This document shows positions 38,159 through 50,840 of a stretch of 64,000 bases of DNA, piece by piece. The DNA comes from Molossus alvarezi (Eukaryota; Chordata; Mammalia; Chiroptera; Molossidae), in the NCBI GenBank assembly GCA_037176705.1, contig CM073891.1, forward strand, positions 49,106,571 to 49,170,570. Reading direction: 5' to 3'. The notes under the pieces were generated by a model. It made no database searches and was not told the DNA's origin. It saw only the letters and a list, made by a program, of their open reading frames with translations. Each line of letters starts with the position of its first letter. Within the stretch, counting starts at the first letter, position 1. Position numbers and translations under genes: made by a program.

Positions 38159-38533
38159 TCAGTTATGTTCTGTTTTCATTTCTTTGAGAATAAACTTACA
38201 AGAGCACTTCACCACTGCAGTGGCTATGTATGATGGGGCATGCATGCATACAAAGTGCCATCTCTGGATTCCTACAGACTGAATTCCTCTGCTCAACCAC
38301 AGGCTAGTTTTACACACAGAGATAAAGGAGTAAGTCTTTGCATGTTCTGCCACTAAGGATTCCCAGTGATGACTCCAGTAGATAGCTTTGATGAAATAAA
38401 ACTGGCTCAGCTGATGGTGAACAATGATTTTCACCAGCAATGACCAATTTGATGTTTGGTGCTGTATGATGTCGTCATAGAACTGAATTGACCAAGTGAT
38501 CTCTTCCCAGATAGAAAGAGAGACCCTCTCCAT
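38159..38533 (-). other. 124-codon open frame, unrecognised
   Basis: This is one of the longest open frames outside repeats, on the same strand as SEMA3E and inside its first intron. The translation is Trp/His/Ile-rich (for example WSLLVKIIVHHQLSQFYF) and shows no family motif, signal peptide or repeat that I recognise. Length is not far above chance for 64 kb. It could be part of an old, unnamed repeat. I do not call it a gene. Confidence 0.2.
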
Positions 38534-39078
38534 GAACAGCTCTTAGACTAAATAGCAAATCAAACATGGACAACAAAATAATAATATGGCAACACAAAGT
38601 TTTGAAAGAGAATATTTCATTGTAACTACATGATTTTTGCACATATTGATTAGTCAAGAATGAATCGGTTCTTTATTGTGCACAAAACATTGTCCTCACA
38701 AAATTATTAAGAAAAGGTTTTATATAGCTAAATTATTTTTTGGTCCCAAATTGACCAAGTTCATACATAAATTCCACTTACTGCTTTTCCTAAGTCTGAC
38801 CTCCTCTCACTCTATTTCTTTGCTAAAGGATAACTGTTTTCCCAACATCCAGATAAAAACTGAAAAAATCATGGAGCCATTCAGGGGCTTTTGTGTATCC
38901 AGATATACTTCTATGATGCACAGGCAATATTTGCTGGTAACAAATATAAAATACAAAGAATAGCACTATCTAAAAAACTTACATAGACTTCTTCTACAAA
39001 AAATATATTCTATGTAATCCAAACTCAACAAAACATATTGCAATTCCCTTCATCTTACCGAGTGGCTAAAATATATGT

Positions 39079-39103
39079 TTGTATGTATGTATGTATGTAT
39101 GTA
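39079..39103. repeat. (TATG)n microsatellite
   Basis: Six or so GTAT units. Confidence 0.85.
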
Positions 39104-39420
39104 CACAAACTATTTCTTAATAAATCCACTACTTAATTCTCACTGATTCTCTCTAATGTAGATCTGGGCATGAAAGTGTATATTTACTCCTGGGTACTAT
39201 TTTAACTACTTTCTTTATGAATCATGACTTATGACCAGTTTTTATTTATTTACCACACAAGGATGGTGACTAATGTCACTATTGATAATACCTAGTTACT
39301 GGCTGAAGAAACAAAGCTATGAGCTGGGTCTGGAAAAACTGGCTCAGTCACTGCCTCTTTTTTATTTGCCCTAGATATAAAATAAATAACACAGCCTTCA
39401 GGATAATCACTCAAATATAT

Positions 39421-39442
39421 ATACACACACACATACATACAT

Positions 39443-39473
<31 letters not shown>

Positions 39474-39479
39474 CACATG
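39421..39479. repeat. Compound CA/TACA microsatellite
   Basis: About 59 bases of CA units broken by CATA units. They encode the Cys-Val run of the overlapping minus-strand open frame, which is not a gene. Confidence 0.9.
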
Positions 39480-39849
39480 AATGTTATATATATATAAAAT
39501 TGTGCTCCTCTGAAGTTCTATCTCAGTTTTTTCCCATATAAATAAATAAAAATTCTAAAACTTATGGCATAAAATGAATATGTATAATAAATGAATGTAT
39601 GCTCACTTTTATAGCAAAAATATTGGCCATGAACTGTGGAAAATGCACAGGTGATAGGATTTTGAGTGCATGCAATTTATCAAGATAAATACATTTTATG
39701 CTAATTAAGATCAACTTCTGTCTTCTATATTAGCATTATCTTAGCACATATTGATATCCAAACTCATGCTATTCCCAGAGGTTTTTCTCTTTAGGACACA
39801 TTGCCTTTAGACCTTCTCCATTTATAGCCGTCTTCACGAAACAGTAATA

Positions 39850-40050
39850 ATGTCATTTTTAGATTATAAAGGGCTTTCACAGATATTGTTGCTCTATTTG
39901 ATTCTCTCAAGAACTCGGTACGATATACAGAGAAAGCGCCATTACCATTCCTGTTTTCAAATTAAGGAAACTGAAGCACAATCCCCATTAGTGCAGATGG
40001 AAGGACATGTGCTGGAGCAGAGAGCTCTGACTTCCAAGTCTGAGCTCTGA
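39850..40050 (+). mobile_element. Possible MIR fragment
   Basis: MIR-like words in the right order: CATTACCATTCCTGTTTTCA, then TTAAGGAAACTGAAGCACA, and CAAGTCTGAGCTCTGAC near the end. Confidence 0.45.
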
Positions 40051-42431
40051 CCCTGACAAATCTGTGTAACTGCTGATGGTATCCACATACTCTAACACTC
40101 TCCATCCCACTTTGATATGTATGGATAGGTATCCGATGCTCAAATCTACATTTATAATGGCAATATATTTTAGGAATAATCTCCTGCCATAATCATGCCT
40201 TTATTTAGCTATCTTTTCATCAAACATTCTGGAAGAACATTCCCTGCTTCAACAGCCATCCCCCCTTGGCTTCTGTGACTGTGTCCTTCCTTACTGGGAC
40301 TTTGAACACCTACCCCATCTGCCACACTCCCTTGATTGAATTTCTGGGGCTTTCCATGTGTATTGGGGTTTCTTCCGTGACCTGGGGCTCTGCTCCTTTG
40401 TTGTTCTCTTCTTTGAGTTCCATTATCAAGAAGGTTATTTTTGCCTTCCCTGTAACCTCATTAATGCAGGATGGTGAAAGATAAGGAGAGAACAGACATC
40501 AACAGAGGGAAGTGGCTGAATCCACCAGGACTATTCTCCTTGCTCCCTCTTTCCTGTGTGTTTGTCATGAGGATCATAGCCATTTTTCAAGGAAATTCTT
40601 GGGGTAGAATATTATAAATTTGTATTAATCACACCAATATCACCCTCTTTAGGGTATTGGCTATAGAGTTGGCTATAATGCTGAAATATTCATAAGCTTT
40701 TAAATACTTGTCTGATATAGTTAATCTCAACTCAGATCTTTACTGAAAATGCTTACAAACCAGGACAAAAATCTTGCCATTTTAATCTTTGCCATGTCTT
40801 TATTTGTTAATCCCACTTACGTTGTACCTGTGAAATACATTAGAAGATATATATATTGCCCCTATACAAAAGTAAACATCTCATCTTTTTTTCCACTAGT
40901 CTTGCCCTGTGTTAGCACTTTAGCTGAAGACCTGAGTAGAGTGGATATTCAATAAGAAGACTGAGCAATTCAACTTCATCCCACTGTGGGTAGAGGGCAG
41001 TGGCAAGTAAGGTAGAAGATGCTCCATTATCTGATACCAACTTTCTGCCCTGTCTCACCCTTTTAGTCCTAATGGTCTTTTCCCAAGCTCTGTTTAAGAA
41101 CATGTCACCTCCAAAGATAGAGATGGCTGGAGAAGACAGGAAAAGAACATTCTTGGGCTTTCTTTTTCTGAATATATTTTTATATAATTTAACTCTAGCT
41201 TTGTATATGACTCTTTGGGAAGAGACACTAGGCTTGTGGTCTTAAGAGTCATCTTGATAATGGAGGATATAAGAAAAATGCTTGTCCATCTCCCATATGT
41301 TATAGACAACAGCTATGAAATGAATCCTTAGAGTAACACAGTAGGCTACTTCCAGGGAGGTGGGGTCAAGCAGCAGTGCAGAGGTGCTTCATTACTTATA
41401 TCCAGTGCCTGTTATGTTGAAAGATCATGCGCTTGTTTATAATATTAACTACCTAATTCAGCAACTACTGAAATGTTACCATTTTTTATATCACTTAAGA
41501 TAGCAAAAGATTATACTCTGAAATATCTCCCCCCTTAGTTTTTGGATACCTCTAAATGTCCATTGAATTCTAAAGCGTAGAGAGGTAAATGGGCTCTTCC
41601 TAGTTCATTGCTGGGGCTGCATATCGGTGCTCTGACAGTCCATTGGCTTCCCTCTCCCAGAGGTACCAGTGGAGCAGGAGGTGTCTGCTGCTCAGGGTGC
41701 AGGTAGTGTGATCTCTTAGCTGCCTTTGCCAACTAACCTGCACAGGTGAGAACATTTTATTTTCAGGTAACTCTATCCTGTCTTTGTATAAAAGTACAAT
41801 ATTGCACATTTTCAGCTGGTGCCATTAAAGCCAAAGGGAAGTCCTGTAGGAGTTTTCAGTCCAGTGTGCAATAGATATGAGCAGTTCTACTCCTACACTA
41901 TTTAACACAACTCACAAAATCAGTTAGTTATTCCTCTGATTAAGAGAGATTTAGTGAAGTCTGATAACTATACCATGCATAACATTTAGTTGCATTACAG
42001 AATTTTGGCATTCTCTGACCAAATTATAAGCCCTCTGATGAAATATTAAAATGAGATAACTTCGAAAACATTGATATTGACCTATTAAAAAACAAGAACC
42101 CTAATAATGAGGTATAAAAGGTTAATTCTAGGCATAGCAGAATGGTAGTTTGCTAAAACTGACAGCTTGTCTACCTGTCTACCTAAGAAAAATAATTCAT
42201 TTATTATGTTTTTTTCTGACATCCTTACTTACTCATATTCCATCAAATTTCTACATTTTGATATATTTGATCATTGGTTCTTAGAAATATGTATTTTGAG
42301 ACATACCATAATACATCTTCCCAAATCAAATAATGTGTATTAATGCTAAGTACTGTATTTTAAACACTTTACAAATTTAGTGTCAATGTGTTTCTTCAAT
42401 TCATATTACCTACTGGAGAGAATTATAGAAA

Positions 42432-42471
<40 letters not shown>

Positions 42472-43553
42472 ACAGATTTTTAGCTATTCTAAAAATGAGA
42501 AATTTCTATAGCCAAAATTAAAAGACAAAAAGATCAACCGTGTCATTTAAAACTGACATAGGCCTTTTTGTTTCTCCTACTGATAAACATTACACATATA
42601 TTTTTAAAATACAGGCTTCTGCTCTTTCTACAGTAGGGGGCAATTTGAAAGCTTACACAAATGAAAAATGGTTCTTATGTAATTCTTGTTGTTGCATCTG
42701 TTATCTGTCTCAATGGTTGGTTACAACAAACACTTCTTTCCTGAGCATTTATTTCAAATTTCTTTTAAGTCAGCAAAGTCACTTTCTTAGAGTATGTGTT
42801 TTGTTTGTTTCTTTACAGGGACAATCACCAGAACTATTCATGACTGGCTTTTACTGATCCTGATGCAAAAGCCGTCTTTTGATCATTTATTTATAACTAG
42901 GAGCTTCTTTAAAAGACATAATTGCAGAATAAAATATTTAAGTACTCTGATAGACCAGTAGGTAAGCAATATAAATTTACATGAAAAAGAATAGGTACTA
43001 ATCAATAGTATATAATATTTTAATCAATGTATATCAGTTTATAAGAATTTCTAATAAACTCTGAATATTTTTTGCCACACATAAAAAATTCTAATTGATT
43101 CAACAAGAAAGCTAATTTATTTCAGTTGGTAGTCATTTTAATTATATGATGATCACTTTGTTATCATGAGTAAGGGCTCATTTTGCTTCTCAGGAATTTT
43201 CTTTTCTCTTCTCATTCCCATTGTGGATAACACAAAACAAAAAACCAGTTTCTCCTCTATTTCTAAAGCCCTTCCCAACATCCTTGCTTCCCATAATGTG
43301 GCATTTAAATACCAACTGATAACTTGGTGGATTCAGCTCCTCCAGGCTGTTAACAACCTGATTTGGACCCTGTTCTGTTGTGTCTGCTAGTGAGTGAACT
43401 TCTCACCAATAAAACCTAATATTTACAGGACAAAAATAACATCTGTAAATTGGCACGTGGTTTTCCACTACCTTCAGCTCTGGTGAATGTGATATATTAA
43501 TTAGAGATACACAGAATCCTAAGTCAGTTGTGCAACAATTTTTCAGGTGCATT
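40051..43553. other. Intronic sequence near SEMA3E exon 1 without recognised features
   Basis: Apart from a (TA)n run at 42437-42469 I see no coding exon or confident repeat. Patches at 40260-40480 and 41570-41740 are GC-richer and unassigned. Confidence 0.4.
42437..42469. repeat. (TA)16 microsatellite
   Basis: Uninterrupted TA run of about 33 bases. Confidence 0.93.
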
Positions 43554-43630
43554 TTAAGGGTTGGTGAAGACCAAAGATCTATGTTGAATGACTTTAATTT
43601 TTTTTTTTAACCAAAGAATCTGAAAAAGTG

Positions 43631-43636
43631 ACCTAC
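43631..43636 (-). promoter_or_regulatory. Splice donor of SEMA3E intron 1
   Basis: The minus strand reads ...CATAAAG then GTAGGT. The GT falls one base after codon 38, giving a phase-1 intron. It sits exactly where similarity to the semaphorin-3E N-terminus stops. Confidence 0.85.
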
Positions 43637-43751
43637 CTTTATGTGTCAGGCGTAACCGGGGGTGAGTGGTGTCAGCGGTGTGGCCTCCTGTCCAAAGCTC
43701 CAGTAAGTAACCCCACAGGAGGCAGGTGAGCACGGACCCTGCGGATGCCAT
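43637..43751 (-). CDS. SEMA3E: SEMA3E coding exon 1 (signal peptide and N-terminus of semaphorin-3E), partial
   Basis: This exon encodes 38 complete residues and the first base of codon 39. Semaphorin-3E is a secreted axon-guidance and vascular-patterning ligand that signals through plexin-D1. The translation starts MASAGSVLTCLLWGYLLELW and ends in THPRLRLTHK, which I recognise as the SEMA3E N-terminus; relative to the human protein as I remember it, a few signal-peptide residues differ and S becomes T before HK. Residues 5-20 form the hydrophobic core of the signal peptide. The start ATG (43749-43751) has A at -3 and G at +4, a strong Kozak context. The coding frame runs to a GTAGGT splice donor at 43636-43631, giving a phase-1 intron that fits the next family codon, a GAx for glutamate. 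Past the donor the frame loses all resemblance to semaphorins. No sema-domain exon was found in the remaining 43.6 kb, so exon 2 lies left of the window. Confidence 0.93.
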
Positions 43752-44470
43752 GCTGCCGCTCCCCGCGAGCTTGGGTCCTCGATTTCAGGCGGTTTGAGTT
43801 TTACTTAGGACTCCCCTCCAGGGGCAGCGTGGGAGAGGCTTTGTCAGAAATCAACGCCTTGTCATCAGAAAGCACAGTTCCAAAGTGCCATTTGTCAGGC
43901 GGTATTTGGATACGTAAAACCTTTCTTTCCTCGGGACAGTTGTTTATAAGCCCGGAGCAGGAGGACATTCCAAGGAGGGAGTTTTCAGAGCCATGTCCTG
44001 CACTCTTCGGTCCCCGCGCCGGTAGATCCAGGAAGAAACTGTCTTTGCAGTCACTTGTGCAAGCGGTTCATTCAGGAGAAAGCCCAGCACACGCACCGCC
44101 TTGCTCCGCGGAGCCTCCTCTCCGGCTCGGGAAGCCTCTCCAAGTCCGCCTCTTGCACCGACTTGCCAAACAGCTAGATTTAACTCACCTTTCACCTTGC
44201 TAATTAAAAACAAGATGTGCCATTCCCTGCAGGAGTTGCAGGATCCACCCTGTAGGGATGCCGTGCTGTCAGCGAGCTGTGTTTACAGGGAAAGTTCAGG
44301 CAGGGTTGAGCGCGCACTTGCTGTTTCTAGGAAGTGTCTCTGCTGCACGTGCCCCGCTCCCACCCGCCCTCCCGGCACGGCGCGTCACTCAGGGCTGCAG
44401 GCAAGTCTGGCCGTGATGGGCAGAGGGAATCAGAGGGAGAGTGTGTATAATAGGCCGATTATTTAGGAAT
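43752..44470 (-). promoter_or_regulatory. SEMA3E: SEMA3E 5' UTR and promoter region
   Basis: Directly upstream of the SEMA3E start codon, the AT-rich intronic composition changes to a GC-richer, CpG-containing stretch of about 700 bp with no recognisable repeat. It contains a palindromic E-box CACGTG at 44346-44351, a GC box (CCCGCCC on the plus strand, 44363-44369) and, further out, TA-rich motifs around 44443-44480 that could act as a weak TATA element. The transcription start cannot be fixed from sequence; a long 5' UTR of several hundred bases is inferred. Open frames on both strands here reflect the GC content and are not annotated as genes. Confidence 0.55.
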
Positions 44471-46794
44471 ATATAACAGAAGAGCATGCTGTGTCAGGGA
44501 GGGCTTTGAAATGCTCTAGTCACCAAGATTAACCCTTGAATAAATACACAATCATTTTACATCATCAATGTGTCACCATCTAGTACCCAAGTTGATTTTT
44601 TAAGTTTCCATGGAATTTTGTTTCTCACATTTATAGCTCTTTATATTGATTACATTTTACAAATGTCATTTTCAACTCTTGTAGGGGACGTGTGTTTCAA
44701 GAGCCTGAAAAAAAATGGTATCTCTTTCAAGCATATGTTAGAATTAAAATTGTTTTGCTGAGGCAAATTCTTCAGATCGATTAAAAGTAAATCATAAATT
44801 TTATTTCGAATTTAAGAATAATTAAATTTTCAAGTAATTTTCTTCTAGATAGGGTAACTGTGGTAAAGTTGAGAGTCTCTATCTAAATGACCACAGTAAA
44901 GCAGGTATTAGAAAACTCAGGATGTGAAATACCTTAGGATTCAACTGCAATGCACTTTCAGAGTTTATTTTCCTAGACACTACTTTGTGTAAATAAGCTT
45001 AACACAATAGGTCAACTTTACAATCTACTTTCAATCAATCTCAAAAACCAAACCAAACACTGTAGCTGTTGGCATGGAAATGAATAGGGTTATTTTAAGA
45101 TTCCAATAAACTTAAGTAGATATTTGATTTGATAGTTGAGAGTTAAATGATAAACAAATTTCAACTATGATAACTTTTTAAATTCTGTATTTTAAATGAT
45201 AATGATCAAGGACACTTTTTTGAGAGTTATGTAATAATCATGTAATTGTCACATAAAGATAATGCAGGTTACCCTGATGTTTTGTATTATATACAAGCAA
45301 ATGTAGAGCCAGGCATTCTCTACCCATTTTCCTAAGCATGATATAGTTTATTACAAGCAGAGTATATTTAGCAAAATGTAAATGTCACTGGATATTATAA
45401 ATAATTAGACTTCCAAGGTCTACAAAAGATAACAAACTCTAAACATTATTTAACAGTACGGCGACATGAAGTATTTAGAGACTTTTAACCTGGGGTGGTC
45501 TCTGTAGGCACTTGCATATTTTAAAAGCCAGTCTGATGAGCTACAGAGCTAAAGGTTGTTGTAAATGTGATATACTGTACCTTTGGAATCCCCTTTCACT
45601 TTCTTCCAGAATTAAAGTGACCGGAAAATAAATAGCAGTTTTACATGCATTATCTAATGGTAGGATTCTGGAAAAGTAAATATGATGCACATAACTTTTA
45701 TGACAAATATATGGCTACTCTTACACAACTAAAATTCTACCAGGATTGCACAATGCCTGTCCTGAATCAGTTATAGAATGGGGACAATGTAAGATGTATC
45801 TCATTTCATCAGGATACAAAATGTACACCGTGAAATGTCAATGCGGGAATAAATGTTATGAATGCCAGTTATATACATTCAAGCTACATATCAAGATTCA
45901 TCTTCAGTTTTACACGTTATCCTTCATATTAGGTTAGCAGAACAATGTGTCACATGCCAGAGTAATGAGTTCCTTTGGTTTTCTCAAAATGTGCTTTGGT
46001 TTATCCTCTGTCATTAATGTCATTGCTTATTCCTTTTAACTCTTCTCTATATGCTTCTGCCTTTCTCTCTAGCATAAAGAAAACATACAGATGATGCCAA
46101 AAAGTGATGATTTAAAAAATCCTAAACATCCAGAACTATCCATGTGGCTTTAGCTACTGGCAATGGAATGAAGACTCTTTGACACCAAATCTGGCATTCA
46201 CATCATAAAATAAAGCAAGAACCTTCAGAAGGAGGCGAACCATATAATTTGTCATCCAATTAAGACATTTTTGAGAGTAAAAGAGCCTTCTATTCATAGT
46301 TACATGCAAACCCAGAATATTATAAACATATCAGGACATTAAAGTCACCCTACTTGTGAGAGATTTCTAGGTATCGTTAGAAAATATGGAAATGGAAAAA
46401 AACTAAACTAAACAAAACTGACATCGCAAACTGTGAATGAAAAGCTTTTCTGAACAAAAGACCTTTGGTACTAAAAACAACACCTGTTGATATTATTTGA
46501 TTCGAGAAGAGCCGCACTACCAGTTTGAATACATTAGACAACATACAAAACCAGGTGAGAGGGGGAAATGGCAATTCTGAAGGTAGTGCCTGCCAGGTCA
46601 AATGTCTCATTCCAAAATCGTAACCCTTTATTGCTAGTTCACATCACAACACTGTATGAAGAGCAACTCAGCCTGGTAGTGAGAGAAGAAAGGGGAAAGG
46701 AGTTCTCAGGGGCTCCAGTCTCTCTAGGAGCTCTGTCACTGGTTCCCCAATTGTGACAGTGGCTGGCCTCTGAAACAATCCCTCCCAGTATGTG
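44471..46794. other. Upstream intergenic sequence without recognised features
   Basis: AT-rich DNA 5' of the SEMA3E promoter. No gene and no repeat that I can name. Confidence 0.4.
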
Positions 46795-46880
46795 GTCCCA
46801 GACTATCTGCTGCTGAATCCTGTGGGGCACCTGTTAAAAGAATAGATTCCTGTGCCCACCCCATAGTCCCAGTTTGCCAA
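46795..46880 (+). mobile_element. MER5-like hAT fragment
   Basis: Words TGAATCCTGTGGGGCACCTG, then TTAAAAGAATAGATTCCTGT and GCCCACCCCATAG resemble the left part of MER5. Confidence 0.45.
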
Positions 46881-46949
46881 GTTGTGTGTATTAAAATTTG
46901 TTTTACTCTGAATTCTTTAGGTCAGGGCTATTTAAACATTAAACATCTG

Positions 46950-47200
46950 CCCTGGCTGGTTTGGCTCAGCGGTTAGAGCATCAGCCTGCGGTCCAGAGAG
47001 ACCCGGGTGTGGTTCCCACTAACGGCACGTACCTCGGTTGCAGTTTGTCCCCGGCCCTGGTTGGTCATGTGGATGGCAGCCACTCGATGTGTCCCTTTCA
47101 CATCGATGTTTTTCTCTCTCTCTCTCCCTCCCACTCTATCTGAACAAAAAATGAAAAAATGTCCTCTGGTGAGGATAAAAAATAAATAAATAAATAAAAT
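46950..47200 (+). mobile_element. Ves SINE (GAGGATAA-tail subfamily)
   Basis: Forward copy with perfect 16-bp duplications AAACATTAAACATCTG at 46934-46949 and 47201-47216, and a (TAAA)n tail. Confidence 0.96.
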
Positions 47201-47216
47201 AAACATTAAACATCTG

Positions 47217-49071
47217 TTTACCACTTTCACCATTTTTATCATGATAACATAGTATCTGCAATTCAAACTTAACTTAAATTAACTAAAATGAATTTCCTCA
47301 TAGACCTGATGTGCTACATATAGTTTTCAAATGCAGCACAAATTATAAAAGGTTATCTCTTTACCACTTAAAATTACCTCATATACTGTACGAGATAGTA
47401 GTAACTAATGGCCTCAAGAATATCCATTCTTTCTTTTCTTACCCAGAAAGATGGGATGGATATATATATCCATATATGCCCAGTCCCTTGGCAGTTTGAC
47501 TAATTTTAACCAAATAAATGTGATGTGCATCGCATCTGGCCTGAGGCAGTGAAATAATTCTAAATAATTCTTCTGTCTCTTTCAAGTTCTTTCTACAGCA
47601 AAGAAGGAAGCTTTATGTTGAATGGTGGAACCACAAAATCAAAGCATCATGGATTATTGAATCACCACATTAGGAACAATGCCTTGGAAAGTGACCCAGA
47701 CCCACAGCCAACTTTATATGAGCAGAAACTAAACGTATGTTATGTTAAGCTGATAGGTTTATTTGTTACAACAACATAGCATAGCCTCTTCTGACTCTGC
47801 ATACATTTTACCTACTGTGATTTGGGAAATGTGCTCCTGGAAACGCATGTAGCACAAACAAGTCATTGATACTGTACTCCTTCCTATCTGTCACTAAAAC
47901 TACTTCAGCAGAAGTGACTAGGGCAGGCAGTGAGAGATGGGGATACTTGGGGGCTAAGTAAAAGATAAAGTGATTTCCTATGTCATTTTTAGAATGGGAT
48001 GGATCTTCCAGTTGAACATTGTACACAAAAATGATGTCATAAGCAGTATTGATAGGTGAATAACATCTCAAGAACATTATGATTAAAACCATCAATAAAC
48101 CAAAGTATCACAATAGCAATGATGAGGATTCTTTTTATAACGAAAGATAAACTTTATCTACAGTAGCCATGGTATTTTAGGTGCACTAATCCTTCTACTC
48201 CTGCTAGCCCTGCAGCATCTGAACTGTCCCAGCAGGCCTGCTGTTGCTGCTGTGGCTGCATCACCACTGCCGGTGTTTGCAGGCAAGACTGCTGATGTGT
48301 CTATTGGTCAGTCAGCTCAGATGCCTGATATCACAGATTCTGCGAGGTTCCAGAAGCTTGGATTGACTATTCCCCACATCCATTGATTCGGGAAGAGGAG
48401 GGCAAATAGACAACTAAATCATTCCTGATTTGTGTGATGCATGGCATAGCATCAATCAGTACCATCCAGGATCCAATCCAGTCGCCTGCCTGAAAAAGAG
48501 ATGGGGTTGATGCCACTGGGGTGTCATCATTTAGATAACTAATGAGTCAATAAATTTGCTTTTTATTTTTCCATTTCAATCATCCATTCATTAAATTTGA
48601 GCAAAATTTATACTTTAGGGAATTTTAACATCTTTGTTTCTGATTTACACTAGGTTTATTCTTATTTTCTTTTTGGTCCTTGACAATAGAGAAAAGCATT
48701 TTATGGCAAGTGTTGGCTTTAATTGATTTTAATCAAAGAGCAGTGATGATTCTCATGCTCTTTCTATGGAAAAAATGAAATAGGTGTGTCATTAACACTG
48801 AAAATCCTTTAATTTGTCAGTCCTGAGAGGTTTATATTCTTCCTCATAAGGTTATAGAGAATTCCTAAAAAAGACAGAGTTTCAATCAGTGGCTTAAAGA
48901 AAAAAAAAGTAACAGAAACCTCTATCATATACTGTTTTTTATGTCTATTATAATATATTTCTGTGTTAGTGGTACCACCGATGGTGAATTGTTTATAAAA
49001 TATGACTAGTGTCCTAAAAACCTAACACCATACATCAAACTGATTCCATTTTAATGGAATAAAAACAGCAA
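47217..49071. other. Intergenic sequence, one unassigned GC-richer patch
   Basis: I see no gene. The patch at 48170-48520 stands out from its AT-rich surroundings and is discussed as an observation. Confidence 0.35.
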
Positions 49072-49550
49072 TTACTGTTCATTTGTTATTTTCTGTGTGC
49101 TAAGCACTGTGAAAGGTACAATTATACAAAATTCATTTTAACCCAGACAATAACCTTATGTCAGAGATACTATTTTGTTTTTGTTTTTTTACACTTCACC
49201 TGAGGATATTTTTTCATCTTCAGATAGAGCTGGAGGTAGGGAGAGAGAGAGATACATCGACATGAGAGAGACACATCAATTGGTTGCCTTTCACTGGACC
49301 CCGACTAGGGCTGAGGTATGTACCCTTGACCAGAATCAAGCCCTTGACTCTTTGGTCTGCAAACCAACGCTCTAACCACTGAGCAGAACCAGCCAAGGCC
49401 ATAGATACTATTTTTATTGTCACTTATACATAACAAGAATCTGGAACACAGATATGAAGTAACTTGTCTGAGGCAAAATACCAGTAAGCAACAGAAACAC
49501 CATTTTAAACCCAGACTCTAGGGTCTGTGTTCCAACCATTACACTTGTCC
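49072..49550 (+). mobile_element. MIR split by a Ves SINE
   Basis: The left half holds GTGTGCTAAGCACTGTGAAA and the right half GAAGTAACTTGTCTGAGGCA with CCCAGACTCTAGGGTCTGTG. The halves join in register once the SINE at 49180-49400 is removed. Confidence 0.72.
49180..49400 (-). mobile_element. Ves SINE (diverged)
   Basis: Reversed copy with CTTCACCTGAGGATATTTTT at the left and CTGAGCAGAACCAGCCAAGG at the right. The AGATACTATTTT duplication derives from the MIR. Confidence 0.88.
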
Positions 49551-49863
49551 TCTCAGAGAATATTATTTAGATGAGACTTCATGAGGACTCTTCCAAGTTT
49601 CTACACTAACAGACATTTTTCTTTAATAAACTTTAATAATGAATTGTATATTTTTAAAAAATAAAAACCTTTCAAGGCAGTCAACAATCAGTCTCTGTGA
49701 TTAAACTCATTAGATGAGTTCTCCACCCAAGGTTGTGTCAGATGGTTGTGAATACTCTGTTCACCCATTTCAGGTTATAGACTATAAGCTGCACAAATTT
49801 TAATGTTTGTTTAGTTGACTAGATACAATCCCTTGTAGGCTACTTGGTTTGATAAGAGTCTTC

Positions 49864-49866
<3 letters not shown>

Positions 49867-49910
<44 letters not shown>

Positions 49911-50112
49911 TTTTTCTTTATTGATTTTGGAGAGAGAGGAAGGGAGAAAGGGCTAGAAACATCGATGAGAGAGAACATTGATTGGTCGCCTCCTCCATGC
50001 CCCCCACTGGGGATTGGGCCCACAACCTGGGCATATGCCCTGGCTGGGAATTGAACTGGTGATCTCTTAGTGCATGGGTCGATGTTCAACCACTGAGCCA
50101 CACTGGCCTGGT
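49867..50112 (-). mobile_element. Ves SINE with long (TTTA)n tail
   Basis: Reversed copy. Perfect 16-bp duplications GATAAGAGTCTTCTTA lie at 49851-49866 and 50113-50128. The tail, read on the plus strand, is about twelve TTTA units. Confidence 0.96.
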
Positions 50113-50679
50113 GATAAGAGTCTTCTTAGCTTGGTAATAAGGACAACACTGGAGCTAAATACAGTAGGCAAAATTATTTAAGAATAAATTTCTAAGTGAA
50201 GTAAGAAAATACATATTTTAAGAAAAATTGTCAGGTAATAATAGTTATTCTTATTTATGGAAATATATGTATAAATATATATGTATATGTATTATGCATA
50301 CACACACAGGCACATTTCTAGTTATGGTTATAAGGAAGAAAGAAGTTTCCAAGAAAGGATTTAAGGGTCATAAATCACTTACAAATAGTTACTGATGTTT
50401 ATATTATTTTTTCCAAAAGATTCCGAGATTTTCAAACAATTTAAATTCTAATGCATGTAAAATAAAGACATTTTATACTCAGTCCATGTAAGAAACAGAC
50501 TCAGTATGAGACCAATAATAAGTACAATAAACTACAGTAAAATAGTTACCCAACCACTGGCTTCCTTAATCTCATTCTAGAATTTAAGACCACATATATT
50601 TTGTGTTTTCCTGGAAAAAAGTGACCTAATTCTTTCAAGGTCAGTTTCCAGATTATTTACTTTTAAAAGAGGAGGTAGG

Positions 50680-50840
50680 GCCCAGCTGGTGTGGCTCAGT
50701 GGATTGAGCACCGTCCCATGGACTGAGAGGTCCCGGTTCGATTCCCGGTCAAGGCACATGACTGGGTTTTGGGCTCTATCCCCAGTAGGGAACGTGCAGA
50801 ATGTTTCTATCTCTCTCTCCAAAAAATCAATAAAAACATA
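50680..50840 (+). mobile_element. Ves SINE (short subfamily)
   Basis: Forward copy with the GACTGAGAGGTCCCGGTTCG head, as at 17065, and a B box GGTTCGATTCC that matches the Pol III consensus. The body is short. Confidence 0.9.

Noticed and set aside
1..43636. A second SEMA3E exon in the intron
   Set aside because: I looked on the minus strand for sema-domain words such as RLFVGGRD and found none; short exons could still be missed by eye.
43745..44203. 152-codon plus-strand frame antisense to SEMA3E exon 1
   Set aside because: GC-rich promoter DNA keeps frames open; no domain, signal or family resemblance is visible.
43944..44213. 89-codon minus-strand frame in the SEMA3E 5' UTR as an upstream ORF
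   Set aside because: Its first codon is TTG, not ATG, and the region is simply GC-rich.
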